64,000 bases of DNA from Qipengyuania aquimaris (GCF_009827445.1 NZ_WTYI01000001.1:1874381-1938380); one strand, 5' to 3'. Counted from the stretch's first letter, positions 17,067 to 26,352 are shown. A program made the numbers and translations. The notes: generated by a model not told the origin, from the letters alone.

Positions 17067-19214
17067 ATGAAATACGGTTTGGCGGCTGCTGCCGCGCTGC
17101 TGCTTGCGTCGTGCAATTCGGCGGAGAGCGAGGGCGGCATCGACGCGATGCGCCTGGTCAATGCGGACCAGGACAGCGCGAACTGGATAAGTCACGGCCG
17201 CACCTATTCCGAACAGCGCTTCTCCCCGCTGGACCAGGTCAATCGCGAAACCGTCTCGGATCTCGGTCTTGCCTGGTTCGTGGATATGGATACCGCACGC
17301 GGGCAGGAAGCCACGCCCCTCGTGATGGACGGCAAGCTTTATGTGACGACCGCCTGGAGCAAGGTCTTCGCTTTCGATGCTGCCACCGGAGAGCCACTGT
17401 GGAGCTATGATCCGCAGATCCCCGGCGAAACCGGCGTGAAGGCCTGCTGCGATGTCGTGAACCGCGGCCTCGCTGCATGGGGCGACAATCTCTATCTCGG
17501 CACACTCGACGGGCGCCTGGTCGCGCTCGACCGCGAAACCGGCGAGGTCACTTGGGAAAAAGTGACTGTCGACCAGTCGAAGAGCTACACCATTACCGGA
17601 GCGCCGCGCGTCATCGATGGCAAGGTGCTTATCGGCAATGGCGGGGCGGAATTCGGCGTGCGCGGCTACATTGCCGCTTATGACGCAGAGGATGGCGACG
17701 AGCTCTGGCGCTTCTACACTGTGCCCGGCGGCGAAGACGAGAATGAGCCCGAATATCTGAAGGCGGCCGCCGAAACCTGGAGCGGCGATGTACTCGGCAG
17801 CGAGGACAGCATCGGCGGCGGCGGAACGGTGTGGGATTCGATGGCCTACGATCCGGAACACGACCTGCTCTATTTCGGCGTCGGCAACGGTAGCCCGTGG
17901 AACCGCGCCTATCGCAGCCCCGGCCCCGACGGCAAAGGCGAGGGAGACAACCTTTACCTCTCCAGCATTGTCGCCATCCGGCCCGATACTGGCGACTATG
18001 TCTGGCACTACCAAACAACGCCGGGCGAGACCTGGGATTACACAGCGACGCAGCACATTATCCTCGCCGACATGGAGATCGACGGGCGCGAGCGGCAAGT
18101 GCTGATGCAGGCCCCAAAGAACGGCTATTTCTACGTCTTGGACCGCGCGACGGGCGAATTCTTGTCCGCTAAGCCCTATATTCCGCAGAACTGGTCCACC
18201 GGTATGTCCGAGGACGGCCGACCTATCATGAACCCCGAAACGCGGGTCGATATCACCGGCGAGCCAGCGCTGGTCATGCCCGGTCCGCTCGGGGGACATA
18301 ACTGGCACCCGATGGCATATCATCCGGACGAAAACCTCGTGTATATTCCGGCATTCGAAGCCGCGATGCTCTATTCGCCCGAAGCGAACTGGAAGCCCGA
18401 CCGGGCACGCGGCTTCAATGTCGGTTTCGATCTCGGTGCAGGCGACCTGCCGCCCGACCTTGGCATCCGGCGCGAAGTCCAAGGCACGATCAGCGGCAAG
18501 CTGCTGGCCTGGGACCCGGTGGCGCAAGAAGTGCGCTGGGAGGTCGAACATCCCGGACCGTGGAACGGCGGGCTCCTGGCGACCGGCGGTGGGCTGGTGT
18601 TCCAGGGCAATTCCGGCAGCGAATTTGCGGCCTACAATTCTGCCACAGGCGACAAGCTCTGGTCGTTCGCTGCGCAGACCGGCGTAGTCGCACCGCCGAT
18701 GACCTACACCGTCAACGGCGAGCAATATATCGCCGTCCTGGCAGGCTGGGGCGGCGCTTTCGCTCTTTCGGTGGACGGCGAACTCATCGACCAGATGAAG
18801 CCGGTACGAAACATCAGCCGACTGCTGGTCTTCAAACTGGGCGGAGAAGCGCAGCTTCCGGCCGAGCCCGATTTCGCGCTCGCACCGCTCGATCCACCGC
18901 TTTCACGGGCGAGCGCCGAGACGATCGATGTGGGGCGTGCCAAATACGCGCGATACTGCGCCGTTTGCCACGCGCCTGCAGCAGTCGGATCGACGGAATT
19001 GCCCGATCTGCGCCGCTCCGGCGCGCTCGAGAACCCGGCCGCCTGGCTTCAGATCGTCCATGGCGGCGCACTGCAGGATAACGGCATGGCCAGCTTTGCC
19101 GGTTCGCTATCCGAGAACGAGATCGAGGCCATCCGCCAATACGTCATCAAGCGCGCCAACGAAGACAAGGCGATGGAAGCCGAGCGCGCGAAGACGCGGG
19201 TTGCGAAACGCTGA
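17067..19214 (+). CDS. PQQ-dependent quinohaemoprotein alcohol dehydrogenase (type II-like) lipoprotein
   Basis: This 715-residue periplasmic enzyme oxidises alcohols with pyrroloquinoline quinone and passes electrons to its own C-terminal haem c. A lipoprotein signal (LLLASCNS) opens the protein. The adjacent-cysteine disulfide is visible in KACCDVVNRG, the catalytic aspartate in TPGETWDYTATQ, and the haem c motif CAVCHA with a likely axial methionine in NGMASFAG. Thr replaces the extra Asp of lanthanide enzymes, so a calcium-type site is expected. ATG 17067 follows GAGGGAG. No PQQ synthesis genes lie in the window. Confidence 0.93.
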   Translation: MKYGLAAAAALLLASCNSAESEGGIDAMRLVNADQDSANWISHGRTYSEQRFSPLDQVNRETVSDLGLAWFVDMDTARGQEATPLVMDGKLYVTTAWSKVFAFDAATGEPLWSYDPQIPGETGVKACCDVVNRGLAAWGDNLYLGTLDGRLVALDRETGEVTWEKVTVDQSKSYTITGAPRVIDGKVLIGNGGAEFGVRGYIAAYDAEDGDELWRFYTVPGGEDENEPEYLKAAAETWSGDVLGSEDSIGGGGTVWDSMAYDPEHDLLYFGVGNGSPWNRAYRSPGPDGKGEGDNLYLSSIVAIRPDTGDYVWHYQTTPGETWDYTATQHIILADMEIDGRERQVLMQAPKNGYFYVLDRATGEFLSAKPYIPQNWSTGMSEDGRPIMNPETRVDITGEPALVMPGPLGGHNWHPMAYHPDENLVYIPAFEAAMLYSPEANWKPDRARGFNVGFDLGAGDLPPDLGIRREVQGTISGKLLAWDPVAQEVRWEVEHPGPWNGGLLATGGGLVFQGNSGSEFAAYNSATGDKLWSFAAQTGVVAPPMTYTVNGEQYIAVLAGWGGAFALSVDGELIDQMKPVRNISRLLVFKLGGEAQLPAEPDFALAPLDPPLSRASAETIDVGRAKYARYCAVCHAPAAVGSTELPDLRRSGALENPAAWLQIVHGGALQDNGMASFAGSLSENEIEAIRQYVIKRANEDKAMEAERAKTRVAKR

Positions 19215-20069
19215 TCAGCTGCGGAAGACTACCGTTCGCTTGCCATTGAGGAGTACTCTCTCTTCAAGGTGCAAGCGGACAGCTTCGGCCAGCACACGGC
19301 TCTCGATCTCGCGGCCCTTCCTGACAAGCTCGTCGGGGCTGTCGGCATGGCTGATCGGTTCTGCCGACTGGTGGATGATCGGGCCTTCGTCGAGATCGGC
19401 AGTGACGTAGTGCGCGCTCGCGCCGATCATCTTGACCCCGCGCTCGTACGCCTGGTGATAGGGCTTTGCGCCCTTGAAACCCGGCAGGAAAGAGTGGTGG
19501 ATGTTGATGCACCGCCCCGCGAAGTGCGCTGCCTGCTCGTCGGAAAGGATCTGCATATAGCGCGCCAGGACCACCAGCTCCGCGTCGCATTCATCGGCGA
19601 TCCTGCGGACCTCGGCTTCCTGCGCCGCTTTCGTTTCGCGGGTTATGGGTAGATGGTGGAAAGGTACCGAGCCGATGTCAGTATGGCCGATAGCATCGCG
19701 CGGATGGTTCGAGACGATCGCCACCGGCTCCGTCGGCAACTCGCCGATCCGCCACCGGTAAAGCAGGTCGGCGAGGCAATGATCGAATTTGCTGACCATC
19801 AGCAGCACCCGCCGCGGCCGATCCCGCAAGGCTAGCTTCCACTCCATCGCGAACTCGTTGGCGATAGACGCGAAGTCACTGCGGAGTCGCTCGCGCCCTG
19901 TCGAGCCGGGATCGAACTCGACTCTCATAAAGAAGGCATCCGAGCCCCGGTCGTTGAATTGCTGGGCTTCGAGGATATTCCCCCCTCGTTCGAACAGGAA
20001 CGAGGTCACGCGCGCGGTAATCCCGGGACGATCCGCGCATGAGAGGGTCAGGACAAGTGGTTCGGACAT
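19215..20069 (-). CDS. purU: Formyltetrahydrofolate deformylase
   Basis: This 284-residue enzyme hydrolyses 10-formyl-tetrahydrofolate to formate and tetrahydrofolate. It has an N-terminal ACT domain ([17 protein letters not shown]) and a formyltransferase-fold catalytic domain with [16 protein letters not shown] and the aspartate segment [17 protein letters not shown]. The ATG at 20069 gives the usual family length. It abuts the stop of the PQQ dehydrogenase convergently. The released formate can feed PurT, encoded four kilobases away. Confidence 0.96.
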   Translation of the reverse strand: MSEPLVLTLSCADRPGITARVTSFLFERGGNILEAQQFNDRGSDAFFMRVEFDPGSTGRERLRSDFASIANEFAMEWKLALRDRPRRVLLMVSKFDHCLADLLYRWRIGELPTEPVAIVSNHPRDAIGHTDIGSVPFHHLPITRETKAAQEAEVRRIADECDAELVVLARYMQILSDEQAAHFAGRCINIHHSFLPGFKGAKPYHQAYERGVKMIGASAHYVTADLDEGPIIHQSAEPISHADSPDELVRKGREIESRVLAEAVRLHLEERVLLNGKRTVVFRS

Positions 20070-20152
20070 GAAATGTACATGATCGCGCGCTTCGCACGGC
20101 ACAAGCTGAAGTTCCTGAGCGTCTTCAAAGCCACGCTTTGGCAAACGAGAAC

Positions 20153-20176
20153 GGCCCGGAGATCGCTCTCCGGGCC
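20153..20176 (-). terminator. Rho-independent-like terminator of the adhesin gene
   Basis: A perfect 10-bp stem GGCCCGGAGA / TCTCCGGGCC with a TCGC tetraloop lies 35 bases beyond the stop of the YadA-like gene. On the minus strand it is followed by the modestly T-rich GTTCTCGTTT. It probably ends the adhesin transcript. Confidence 0.75.
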
Positions 20177-20211
20177 GCCTCGGTGTTGCCAGTCAAAACG
20201 ACTGTCAGGAG

Positions 20212-21867
20212 TTACCAGCCGAAGATAATTCCGACACGGCCACCGACCTTGCCGTTCTTGTTCAGGCCGCCGCCGATACCGGCAGTGATCGCGACCTTGT
20301 CGCTCACGCGGATGCCGGCGTTGGCTGCGATTGCGTTGGCACCTTCGTAAAAGCCGCCTGCAACCGACAGGTTGAAGCGCGTATCGGGCAGGAAGCCCAT
20401 GCCGCCCAGTGCGATCGCGGTAGCGGTCGAGCTAGCGATACGGTCATCGAGCTGGTCGATGCGTGCTTCGACGAGATCGACGCGACCGCCAATACCGTCG
20501 ATCTGGCTCTGCAGGGCAGCGTCGCCAGCGATACGGGCGTTCTCTTCCGCGGTCAGCTGATCGAGCAGCTGAGCGTCGGCAGCGGCACGCGCTTCCGATT
20601 CAGCGACGATGGCGTCTGCGTTGGCCGTGATGCGCGTGTCGTATTCGACCAGCGTTTCTTCGACGACGGTGATGCGAGCCGAGTTGTCGGCGATGTTCGC
20701 AGCGTTGGTCGCGATGTCGGCGGTGTTGGTCGTGATACGCTCTTCGTGATCGACCAGAGCAGCGATCACTTCGACTTCGGCATTGGTCTCGTCGGCGCGC
20801 GGATCGCCGAGAAGAGCCTGCGAAGCAGCAGCGATTGCAGCGTTCTGATTTTCGGCAGCCGGGACGAGAACGTCCCGAGCACGTGCGTAGGTGTTGGTCG
20901 CATCATCGAGAGCATCGAACTGCGCCTGCTCGATGACTGCCTGGTCGGCAGCAGCGGTTGCATCGTTGCTGAGGGTGTTAAGGCCATTTGCATCGGCAGC
21001 GTAGCCGCCGCCAGCAGCGGTGATCGCGTCAACAAAATCATCGTTCGAAGCGAGCGAGGTGTCGAGTGCCGTGAGAGCATCCGAGAAGTCGTCGTTTGCA
21101 GCAACAGTCGCGTCAGCGGCGTCGTTGAACGCGGTCTGTGCGGCGGTCAGGTCTGCAGCGGCATCATTGGCAACGGCCAGAGCATCAGCGCGGTCGGCCT
21201 CGGCAGCGTCCAGGGCGAGCTGTGCGTCGGCGCGGTCGGCCAGAGCGTCGTTCAGAGCTGCAAGGTTCGCAGTGGTCTGGTTGGCGTCATAATTGGCCTG
21301 AGCGGTGTCGACAGCATCCTGAGCGTCCGACAGATCGGTCTGGGCAGCGCCGAGAGCGACGTTGGCATCGGTCAGGTCATCGGCAGCCGCATCGAAAACG
21401 GTCTGCGCATCGGCCTGAGCAGCCAGAGCTTCCGCTTCGGCAGCCTGGGCAGCTGCAAGCGCAGCTTCGGTCGCCGCAACGTCTTCGAACGCAGCGAGGT
21501 TATCGTCGGTCAGCGTAGCTTCGACTGTAGCCAGGTCTGTTGCGAGTGTATCAGCCGCATCATTGGCTGCATCGAGTTCTGCCTGGGCAGTCTCGACTTC
21601 TGCCTCGCTAGGAGCGGTCTGCTCGATCTTGGTGTCGAGATTGTCATAAGCACCATCACCCTGACCCGCGACGTCGAAAGAGCCAGGTCCGTACTGATAG
21701 TCAAAGTCGCCGGGTTCGAAACACTGAACGGTGCCATTGGAGAAACGGACGCAAGTCTCATCCGAAGCCTGTGCGGCCGCGGGCGAAGCAACAAGAAGCG
21801 CGCCCCCTGCGACGCTCGTCATCAGGCCGGCAACAGCTGCACGACCCGCAATATTCATAGTACGCAT
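20212..21867 (-). CDS. YadA-like trimeric autotransporter adhesin
   Basis: This 551-residue outer-membrane protein has a long signal peptide ending ASPAAAQA and a passenger of about 400 residues very rich in Ala, Asp, Glu and Thr with coiled-coil character. The C-terminal YadA-anchor domain of about 80 residues (GFYEGANAIAANAGIRVSDK, then GGRVGIIFGW) forms the trimeric beta-barrel. No YadA head repeats are visible. The start is ATG 21867 with GAGGGG seven bases upstream. It is divergent from a MarR-like regulator across an AT-rich spacer and ends in its own terminator. Its likely role is surface attachment or aggregation. Confidence 0.88.
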   Translation of the reverse strand: MRTMNIAGRAAVAGLMTSVAGGALLVASPAAAQASDETCVRFSNGTVQCFEPGDFDYQYGPGSFDVAGQGDGAYDNLDTKIEQTAPSEAEVETAQAELDAANDAADTLATDLATVEATLTDDNLAAFEDVAATEAALAAAQAAEAEALAAQADAQTVFDAAADDLTDANVALGAAQTDLSDAQDAVDTAQANYDANQTTANLAALNDALADRADAQLALDAAEADRADALAVANDAAADLTAAQTAFNDAADATVAANDDFSDALTALDTSLASNDDFVDAITAAGGGYAADANGLNTLSNDATAAADQAVIEQAQFDALDDATNTYARARDVLVPAAENQNAAIAAASQALLGDPRADETNAEVEVIAALVDHEERITTNTADIATNAANIADNSARITVVEETLVEYDTRITANADAIVAESEARAAADAQLLDQLTAEENARIAGDAALQSQIDGIGGRVDLVEARIDQLDDRIASSTATAIALGGMGFLPDTRFNLSVAGGFYEGANAIAANAGIRVSDKVAITAGIGGGLNKNGKVGGRVGIIFGW

Positions 21868-21988
21868 AAAGTAACCCCTCAAAAGGTATTTAACATTTAT
21901 CAAACCAGGCGATCCGAGGACCCAGTTGACGTGGAGCTACGCGATTTGTAGGGGCATTCATATCGCTTTTGAGGTCTTATATTATATA

Positions 21989-22005
21989 TACAAGATATAC
22001 TTGTA
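21989..22005. promoter_or_regulatory. Palindrome in the adhesin/MarR divergent promoter
   Basis: TACAAG-ATATA-CTTGTA is a perfect 6+6 inverted repeat with a 5-base spacer, set in an unusually AT-rich stretch (21865-22135) that separates the adhesin from the MarR-like gene. The size and placement fit a MarR-dimer operator. The rest of the 268-base spacer shows -10-like TATATT/TATAAT strings but no gene. Confidence 0.5.
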
Positions 22006-22135
22006 GGCGTTTTATTCATATAATACTTGATGCAAATAATGATTGGCATTTCTTTTTTCGGCGAATGCTTGGGGCTATTTACAGATTTTGTTCGATTTTC
22101 GGGTGTATTTCCCGCGAATCGGAACGGGCGGGCAA

Positions 22136-22423
22136 GTGCAGAAACTATTAGAGAATTTTTCGAACGAGTTCGGTTGTTCGGGGGTCGAAGTGTTCACTAT
22201 TGAGGGAAGGATTATTATCCATCTTCTCAATAATGGCAGTTCGCGCATCAAGGAATTGCTGCACGCCTCGGGCTCTTCCTATCGCGGCTTCTACCTCGCG
22301 ATCGAACGCCTCAAGGCGAAGGGCCTGGTAACGGCGGATATCGACCCGAACGACAGGCGCGCGCGGCTCATCCGGCTGAACGAAATACCCGAACAGCTGC
22401 TGATGATGGAAGCCGAATGCTGA
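22136..22423 (+). CDS. MarR-like winged-helix regulator
   Basis: This small DNA-binding protein is about 95 residues from the GTG at 22136. It contains a winged-helix core: IKELLHASGSSYRGFYLAIE as the recognition region and the MarR wing LVTADIDPNDRRARLIRL. It lacks the long dimerisation helices of full-size MarR proteins. An in-frame TTG at 22043 or GTG at 22103 could extend it by up to 31 residues, but that part looks non-coding and AT-rich. It is divergent from the adhesin, which it probably controls. Confidence 0.75.
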   Translation: MQKLLENFSNEFGCSGVEVFTIEGRIIIHLLNNGSSRIKELLHASGSSYRGFYLAIERLKAKGLVTADIDPNDRRARLIRLNEIPEQLLMMEAEC

Positions 22424-22484
22424 CTGCGCGGGGCCTCACCTTAGGGAGGCCTCCACACGAATTACCAGAAGGATCGAGCCTGAG

Positions 22485-23501
22485 TTAGCGGCGCGACAAG
22501 GCCTCTTCGCTCTGGGCCATCAGCTTCTGGATGATGTCCGCGACAGGCTCTTCCGCTTTCAGCATCCCGACGGACTGCCCTGCCATCAGGCTGCCGTTCT
22601 CGACATCACCATCGATCACCGCACGGCGCAGGGCACCGGCCCAATAGTGTTCGATTTGAAGCTGCGCTTCTTCCATCGCGATTTCTTCGCGGTCTAAAGT
22701 GCCGGCGACTTCGCGCTGCTTGGCAGTGAACTCTTCCGTACCCTTGTTCTTCAGCGCCCTCACCGGGATGACGGGCAGGCGCGCGTCGACCTGCACACTT
22801 GCAACGGCGTCGCGCGCATTGGCGCGGAAGAACGCTTTCTTGAAATCGGGATGGGCGATGCTTTCACTCGCGCAGGCGAAGCGTGTGCCGAGCTGTACCC
22901 CTGCAGCGCCCATTTCGAGATAGCCTGCAATCGCCTGGCCGCGTCCGATGCCGCCCGCGACGAAGATGATGTGGTCCTCGGCCAGTTCGGGCAGCATTTC
23001 CTGCGCCAGCACGCTGGTCGATACCGGGCCGATATGGCCGCCCGCTTCCATTCCCTCGATCACGAGTGCGTCCGCGCCCGAGCGCAGGAGCTTCTTCGCC
23101 AGGGCAAGCGTGGGGGCAAAGCAGATCACCTTGGCGGGATTTGCGCCGCCCTTGATGGCTTCGACGCTGCCCTTGGGCGGAATGCCACCGGCTAGCACGA
23201 TATGGCTGACACCCGCCTTGTCGCATACTTCGATGAGGTCGAAGAGCTGCGGATGCATGGTGATGAGATTTACGCCGAACCGCTTGTCTGTCAGCTTTTG
23301 CGTCTCGGCAATCTCGGTTTCGAGCAATTCGGGCGTCATCGCACCGCATGCAATTACGCCGAAGCCACCGGCGTTCGAAATGGCGGAGACGAGGTTTCGC
23401 TCCGACACCCAGCTCATTGCACCGCACAAGATGGCGGTTTCGGATCCAAGGAAGTCGGCGCCGCGCTGCATGAGGCGGTCGGTCTTGGGATAGCTGCTCA
23501 T
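22485..23501 (-). CDS. Nitronate monooxygenase / FabK-like flavoprotein
   Basis: This 338-residue TIM-barrel FMN protein of the 2-nitropropane dioxygenase family has phosphate-binding and active-site segments GMEAGGHIGPVSTSVLAQE and FVAGGIGRGQAIAGYLEMGA. It probably oxidises nitronates such as propionate-3-nitronate; enoyl-ACP reductase activity (FabK) is the alternative, since the two families look alike. It lies downstream of purT on the same strand with a 65-base gap and may be co-transcribed. Confidence 0.88.
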   Translation of the reverse strand: MSSYPKTDRLMQRGADFLGSETAILCGAMSWVSERNLVSAISNAGGFGVIACGAMTPELLETEIAETQKLTDKRFGVNLITMHPQLFDLIEVCDKAGVSHIVLAGGIPPKGSVEAIKGGANPAKVICFAPTLALAKKLLRSGADALVIEGMEAGGHIGPVSTSVLAQEMLPELAEDHIIFVAGGIGRGQAIAGYLEMGAAGVQLGTRFACASESIAHPDFKKAFFRANARDAVASVQVDARLPVIPVRALKNKGTEEFTAKQREVAGTLDREEIAMEEAQLQIEHYWAGALRRAVIDGDVENGSLMAGQSVGMLKAEEPVADIIQKLMAQSEEALSRR

Positions 23502-23566
23502 GGCAAAAGCGCTTACGGCGCAAGTGCCCTTACGGCAAGCAGATGGCCGCGCCTTTGCGCAATGTT

Positions 23567-24739
23567 TTAACCGGCGGTGTCGCCGTAATGGACCCTGACC
23601 TTTGCAGCAGCATCGCGAGCTTTCCGCCGCGCCGCATCGGTATCGCCTGCCGTCGCCAGCGCAACACCCATCCGGCGAAAGGGACGACTGGTCGGCTTGG
23701 AGAATATGCGCAGGTCCGTGCCGGGCTGCGAGAGGGCTTCTGCAAGGCCGCTGTACGTAAGCGCATCGCTGTTCTGGCTCGCGAGAATGACCGCGCTCGC
23801 CGAAGGACGCGCGCGCAGTTGGTCGGGCACCGGCAGACCAAGGATGGCACGCGCGTGAAGATCGAATTCGGTCAGGTTCTGGCTGACCAACGTCACCATA
23901 CCCGTGTCATGCGGGCGGGGACTGAGTTCGGAGAGGATCACTTCCTCGCCTTTGACGAAGAATTCCACCCCGAACAGGCCGTGACCACCCAGTTCATCAA
24001 CCACCGTTCGCGCCATGTCCTGGGCTTTCGCGATCGCCGCGTCGCTCATCGGCGTAGGTTGCCAGCTTTCCTGGTAATCCCCGCGCTCTTGCCGGTGACC
24101 GATCGGCGGGCAAAAGCTCACGCCGTCCTTGTGCCGGATGGTCAGGAGAGTGATCTCGTAGTCGAAGTCGACGAACTGCTCGACGATGACGCGGCTGCGG
24201 TCGCCGCGCATATTGGCGCAGGCGTAATCCCAGGCCGGTTCGAGCCCGTCGTCGTCACGGACCGTGCTCTGGCCCTTGCCGGACGAGGACATCACTGGCT
24301 TGATGACACAGGGAATGCCCGTGTGCTTTGCCGCTGCGCGCACCTCGTCGAGGTTCTTCGCATAGCGGTATTTCGAGGTCACGAGACCGAGATCGTGCGC
24401 CGCCAGGTCACGGATCGCATCGCGGTTCATGGTCAGCTGCGCCGCCTTGGCGGAAGGCACGACGTTGAAACCCTCTTCCTCCAGCTCGGCGAGGGCCGAA
24501 GTGCGAATGGCCTCGATCTCCGGAACGATGTAGTCCGGCCGGTGCCTTTCGGCCGCGTTTCGCAGCTTTTCGCCATCCAGCATCGAGAAGACCTCGCGCG
24601 CATCGGCCACCTGCATTGCGGGTGCATCGTCATAGGCGTCGCAGGCCACGACAAGGGCCCCGAGGCGCTTCGCGGAGATGACGAATTCTCGGCCCAGTTC
24701 CCCGGAGCCGAGAAGGAGGATCTTTGCGATATGGCTCAT
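23567..24739 (-). CDS. purT: Formate-dependent phosphoribosylglycinamide formyltransferase
   Basis: This 390-residue ATP-grasp ligase makes formyl-GAR from GAR, formate and ATP, bypassing the folate-dependent PurN step. The N-terminal ILLLGSGELGREFVISAKRL, the ATP-grasp loop IKPVMSSSGKGQS and the metal/substrate segment VILSELSPRPHDTGMVT are all present. ATG 24739 gives the normal length. It is seven bases after a small membrane-protein gene and downstream of lysC on the same strand. Together with purU it forms a formate-releasing and formate-using pair. Confidence 0.96.
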   Translation of the reverse strand: MSHIAKILLLGSGELGREFVISAKRLGALVVACDAYDDAPAMQVADAREVFSMLDGEKLRNAAERHRPDYIVPEIEAIRTSALAELEEEGFNVVPSAKAAQLTMNRDAIRDLAAHDLGLVTSKYRYAKNLDEVRAAAKHTGIPCVIKPVMSSSGKGQSTVRDDDGLEPAWDYACANMRGDRSRVIVEQFVDFDYEITLLTIRHKDGVSFCPPIGHRQERGDYQESWQPTPMSDAAIAKAQDMARTVVDELGGHGLFGVEFFVKGEEVILSELSPRPHDTGMVTLVSQNLTEFDLHARAILGLPVPDQLRARPSASAVILASQNSDALTYSGLAEALSQPGTDLRIFSKPTSRPFRRMGVALATAGDTDAARRKARDAAAKVRVHYGDTAG

Positions 24740-24746
24740 TTCACAG

Positions 24747-25022
24747 TCACCTGTTGCGGCGCCCTCCCCCACCGGGCCAGCGCGAATTACGGCGCAGTTG
24801 GTAATGGAAGACGAGCGCGGTGACAAAGGCTGCGACGAACATGAGAATTGCGGCCACGCCGATCTCTTCCATCACCTCCCGATTGCTCGCCTCCGCATAC
24901 TCCCCGGCTCGAAACCGGAGCAGGACGGCAATCACTCCCGCTCCGCAAAATACCGCATAAGCGCGCCAGGTGCTTCGGACGATGGCACTCCATCCGTCCG
25001 CCACCTTGCGAATTCTGCTCAC
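24747..25022 (-). CDS. Small membrane protein of unknown function
   Basis: This 91-residue protein has two predicted transmembrane helices (about residues 19-37, AYAVFCGAGVIAVLL, and 54-74, VAAILMFVAAFVTALVF) and a basic glycine-rich C-terminus. I do not recognise a family. The GTG start overlaps the lysC stop (GTGA) and the gene ends seven bases before purT. It therefore appears translationally embedded in a lysC-purT operon, the main evidence that it is real. Confidence 0.65.
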   Translation of the reverse strand: MSRIRKVADGWSAIVRSTWRAYAVFCGAGVIAVLLRFRAGEYAEASNREVMEEIGVAAILMFVAAFVTALVFHYQLRRNSRWPGGGGRRNR

Positions 25023-26299
25023 GCAGCCTCGTCGTCGGCGTCGAGGCCATAGGCGGTGTGCAGCACGCGAACGGCCAGTTCGGTCTCGTCCTCGTCGATA
25101 AGCACGCTGACCTTGATCTCCGAAGTCGTGATCGCCTGGATGTTGATCCCGCGATCCGCGAGCGCCTTGAACATGGTGCTGGCGACGCCCGCGTGGCTCT
25201 TCATGCCGACACCCACGACGCTGATCTTGGCGATCTTGCTGTCGGTGATGAGGCGATTGAACCCGATGTCGTCGCGCTTGTCTTCCAGCAGCGCCTGAGC
25301 CCTTGCAAGGTCGGCCTGCGGGACGGTGAAGGTCACGTCGGTCTCGCCTTTGTCGCGGCCCACGTTCTGGATGATCATGTCGACATTGATCGCCGCCTTG
25401 GCAAGCGGATCGAAGATATGCGCCACTGCGCCCGGCTTGTCGGGAACGCGGGTGAGGATGATCTTGGCCTCGTTCTTGTCATGCGCGATGCCGGTTACGT
25501 GCTGGCGTTCCATTTCGCCCTTCTCCACCAAGATATTCATTTCCTCTTCCGACACGATCATCGTGCCGGGGAGTTCGTCTGCCGGAATGGCGTCGTCGCC
25601 TACGAAGCTGGAGAGAACCTGCACACGCACGCCCTCCTTCATCGCCAGGCCGACGCTGCGGGTCTGGAGGACCTTGGCCCCCACGCTCGCCAGCTCGAGC
25701 ATTTCTTCATAGGTCACGGCCTTGAGCTTGCGGGCCTTGGCCACGATCCTCGGGTCGGTCGTGTAGACGCCGTCAACATCGGTGTAGATATCGCACCGGT
25801 CCGCTTTCACAGCAGCGGCGACTGCGACCGCGCTGGTATCCGACCCGCCGCGGCCCATGGTCGTGATACGGCCGTCTTCCGAAACCCCCTGGAAACCCGG
25901 GATGACGGCAATCTGTCCGGCCTCCATCGCCGAGGTGAGAGCTTCGGCATCGATGGCTTCAACCCTTGCCTTCGCATGCGCTTCGACGGTGCGGACCGGA
26001 AGCTGCCAGCCGAGCCAGCTGCGGGCGTCGCAGCCGAGCGATTGCAGGGTGAGAGCGAGCAGACCGCTCGTCACCTGTTCGCCGCTGGCTACGACGACGT
26101 CGTATTCGGCAGGGTCGTAGAGGGGGTTCGCTTCACGGCAGAAGTTGACGAGACGGTCGGTCTCGCCCGCCATCGCGCTGACCACCACGGCGACCTGATT
26201 GCCGCCGGCAGCCTGCTTGCGCACGAGGTTGGCCACGCGTCTAATGCGCTCCGTCCCCGCCATCGAGGTGCCGCCGAATTTCATCACGATACGGGCCAA
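25019..26299 (-). CDS. lysC: Aspartate kinase
   Basis: This enzyme phosphorylates aspartate, the first step toward lysine, threonine and methionine. Its 426 residues include the kinase opening IVMKFGGTSMAG, the aspartate/ATP segment VVVASGEQVTSGLLAL and the regulatory tail with two ACT domains (from about residue 265; ISVVGVGMKSHAGVA). I placed the start at TTG 26299 because GGAGAG lies upstream at good spacing; the ATG 48 bases earlier adds a non-conserved leader. It is divergent from ubiG with a 53-base gap. Confidence 0.95.
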   Translation of the reverse strand: MARIVMKFGGTSMAGTERIRRVANLVRKQAAGGNQVAVVVSAMAGETDRLVNFCREANPLYDPAEYDVVVASGEQVTSGLLALTLQSLGCDARSWLGWQLPVRTVEAHAKARVEAIDAEALTSAMEAGQIAVIPGFQGVSEDGRITTMGRGGSDTSAVAVAAAVKADRCDIYTDVDGVYTTDPRIVAKARKLKAVTYEEMLELASVGAKVLQTRSVGLAMKEGVRVQVLSSFVGDDAIPADELPGTMIVSEEEMNILVEKGEMERQHVTGIAHDKNEAKIILTRVPDKPGAVAHIFDPLAKAAINVDMIIQNVGRDKGETDVTFTVPQADLARAQALLEDKRDDIGFNRLITDSKIAKISVVGVGMKSHAGVASTMFKALADRGINIQAITTSEIKVSVLIDEDETELAVRVLHTAYGLDADDEAA

Positions 26300-26352
26300 G
26301 CGGATGTCTCTCCGAGCTGGAATGCGTGGGCTATGGCTGCTAGCCACCCCTT

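Noticed and set aside
17067-19214. Lanthanide-dependent (XoxF/PedH-type) alcohol dehydrogenase
   Set aside because: The residue two places after the catalytic Asp is Thr (WDYT), not the extra Asp that marks lanthanide enzymes, and the haem c fusion fits calcium-type quinohaemoproteins.
22424-22484. Terminator hairpin after the MarR-like gene
   Set aside because: GGCCTC/GAGGCC arms exist but there is no T-tract, and the stem is only 6 bp.
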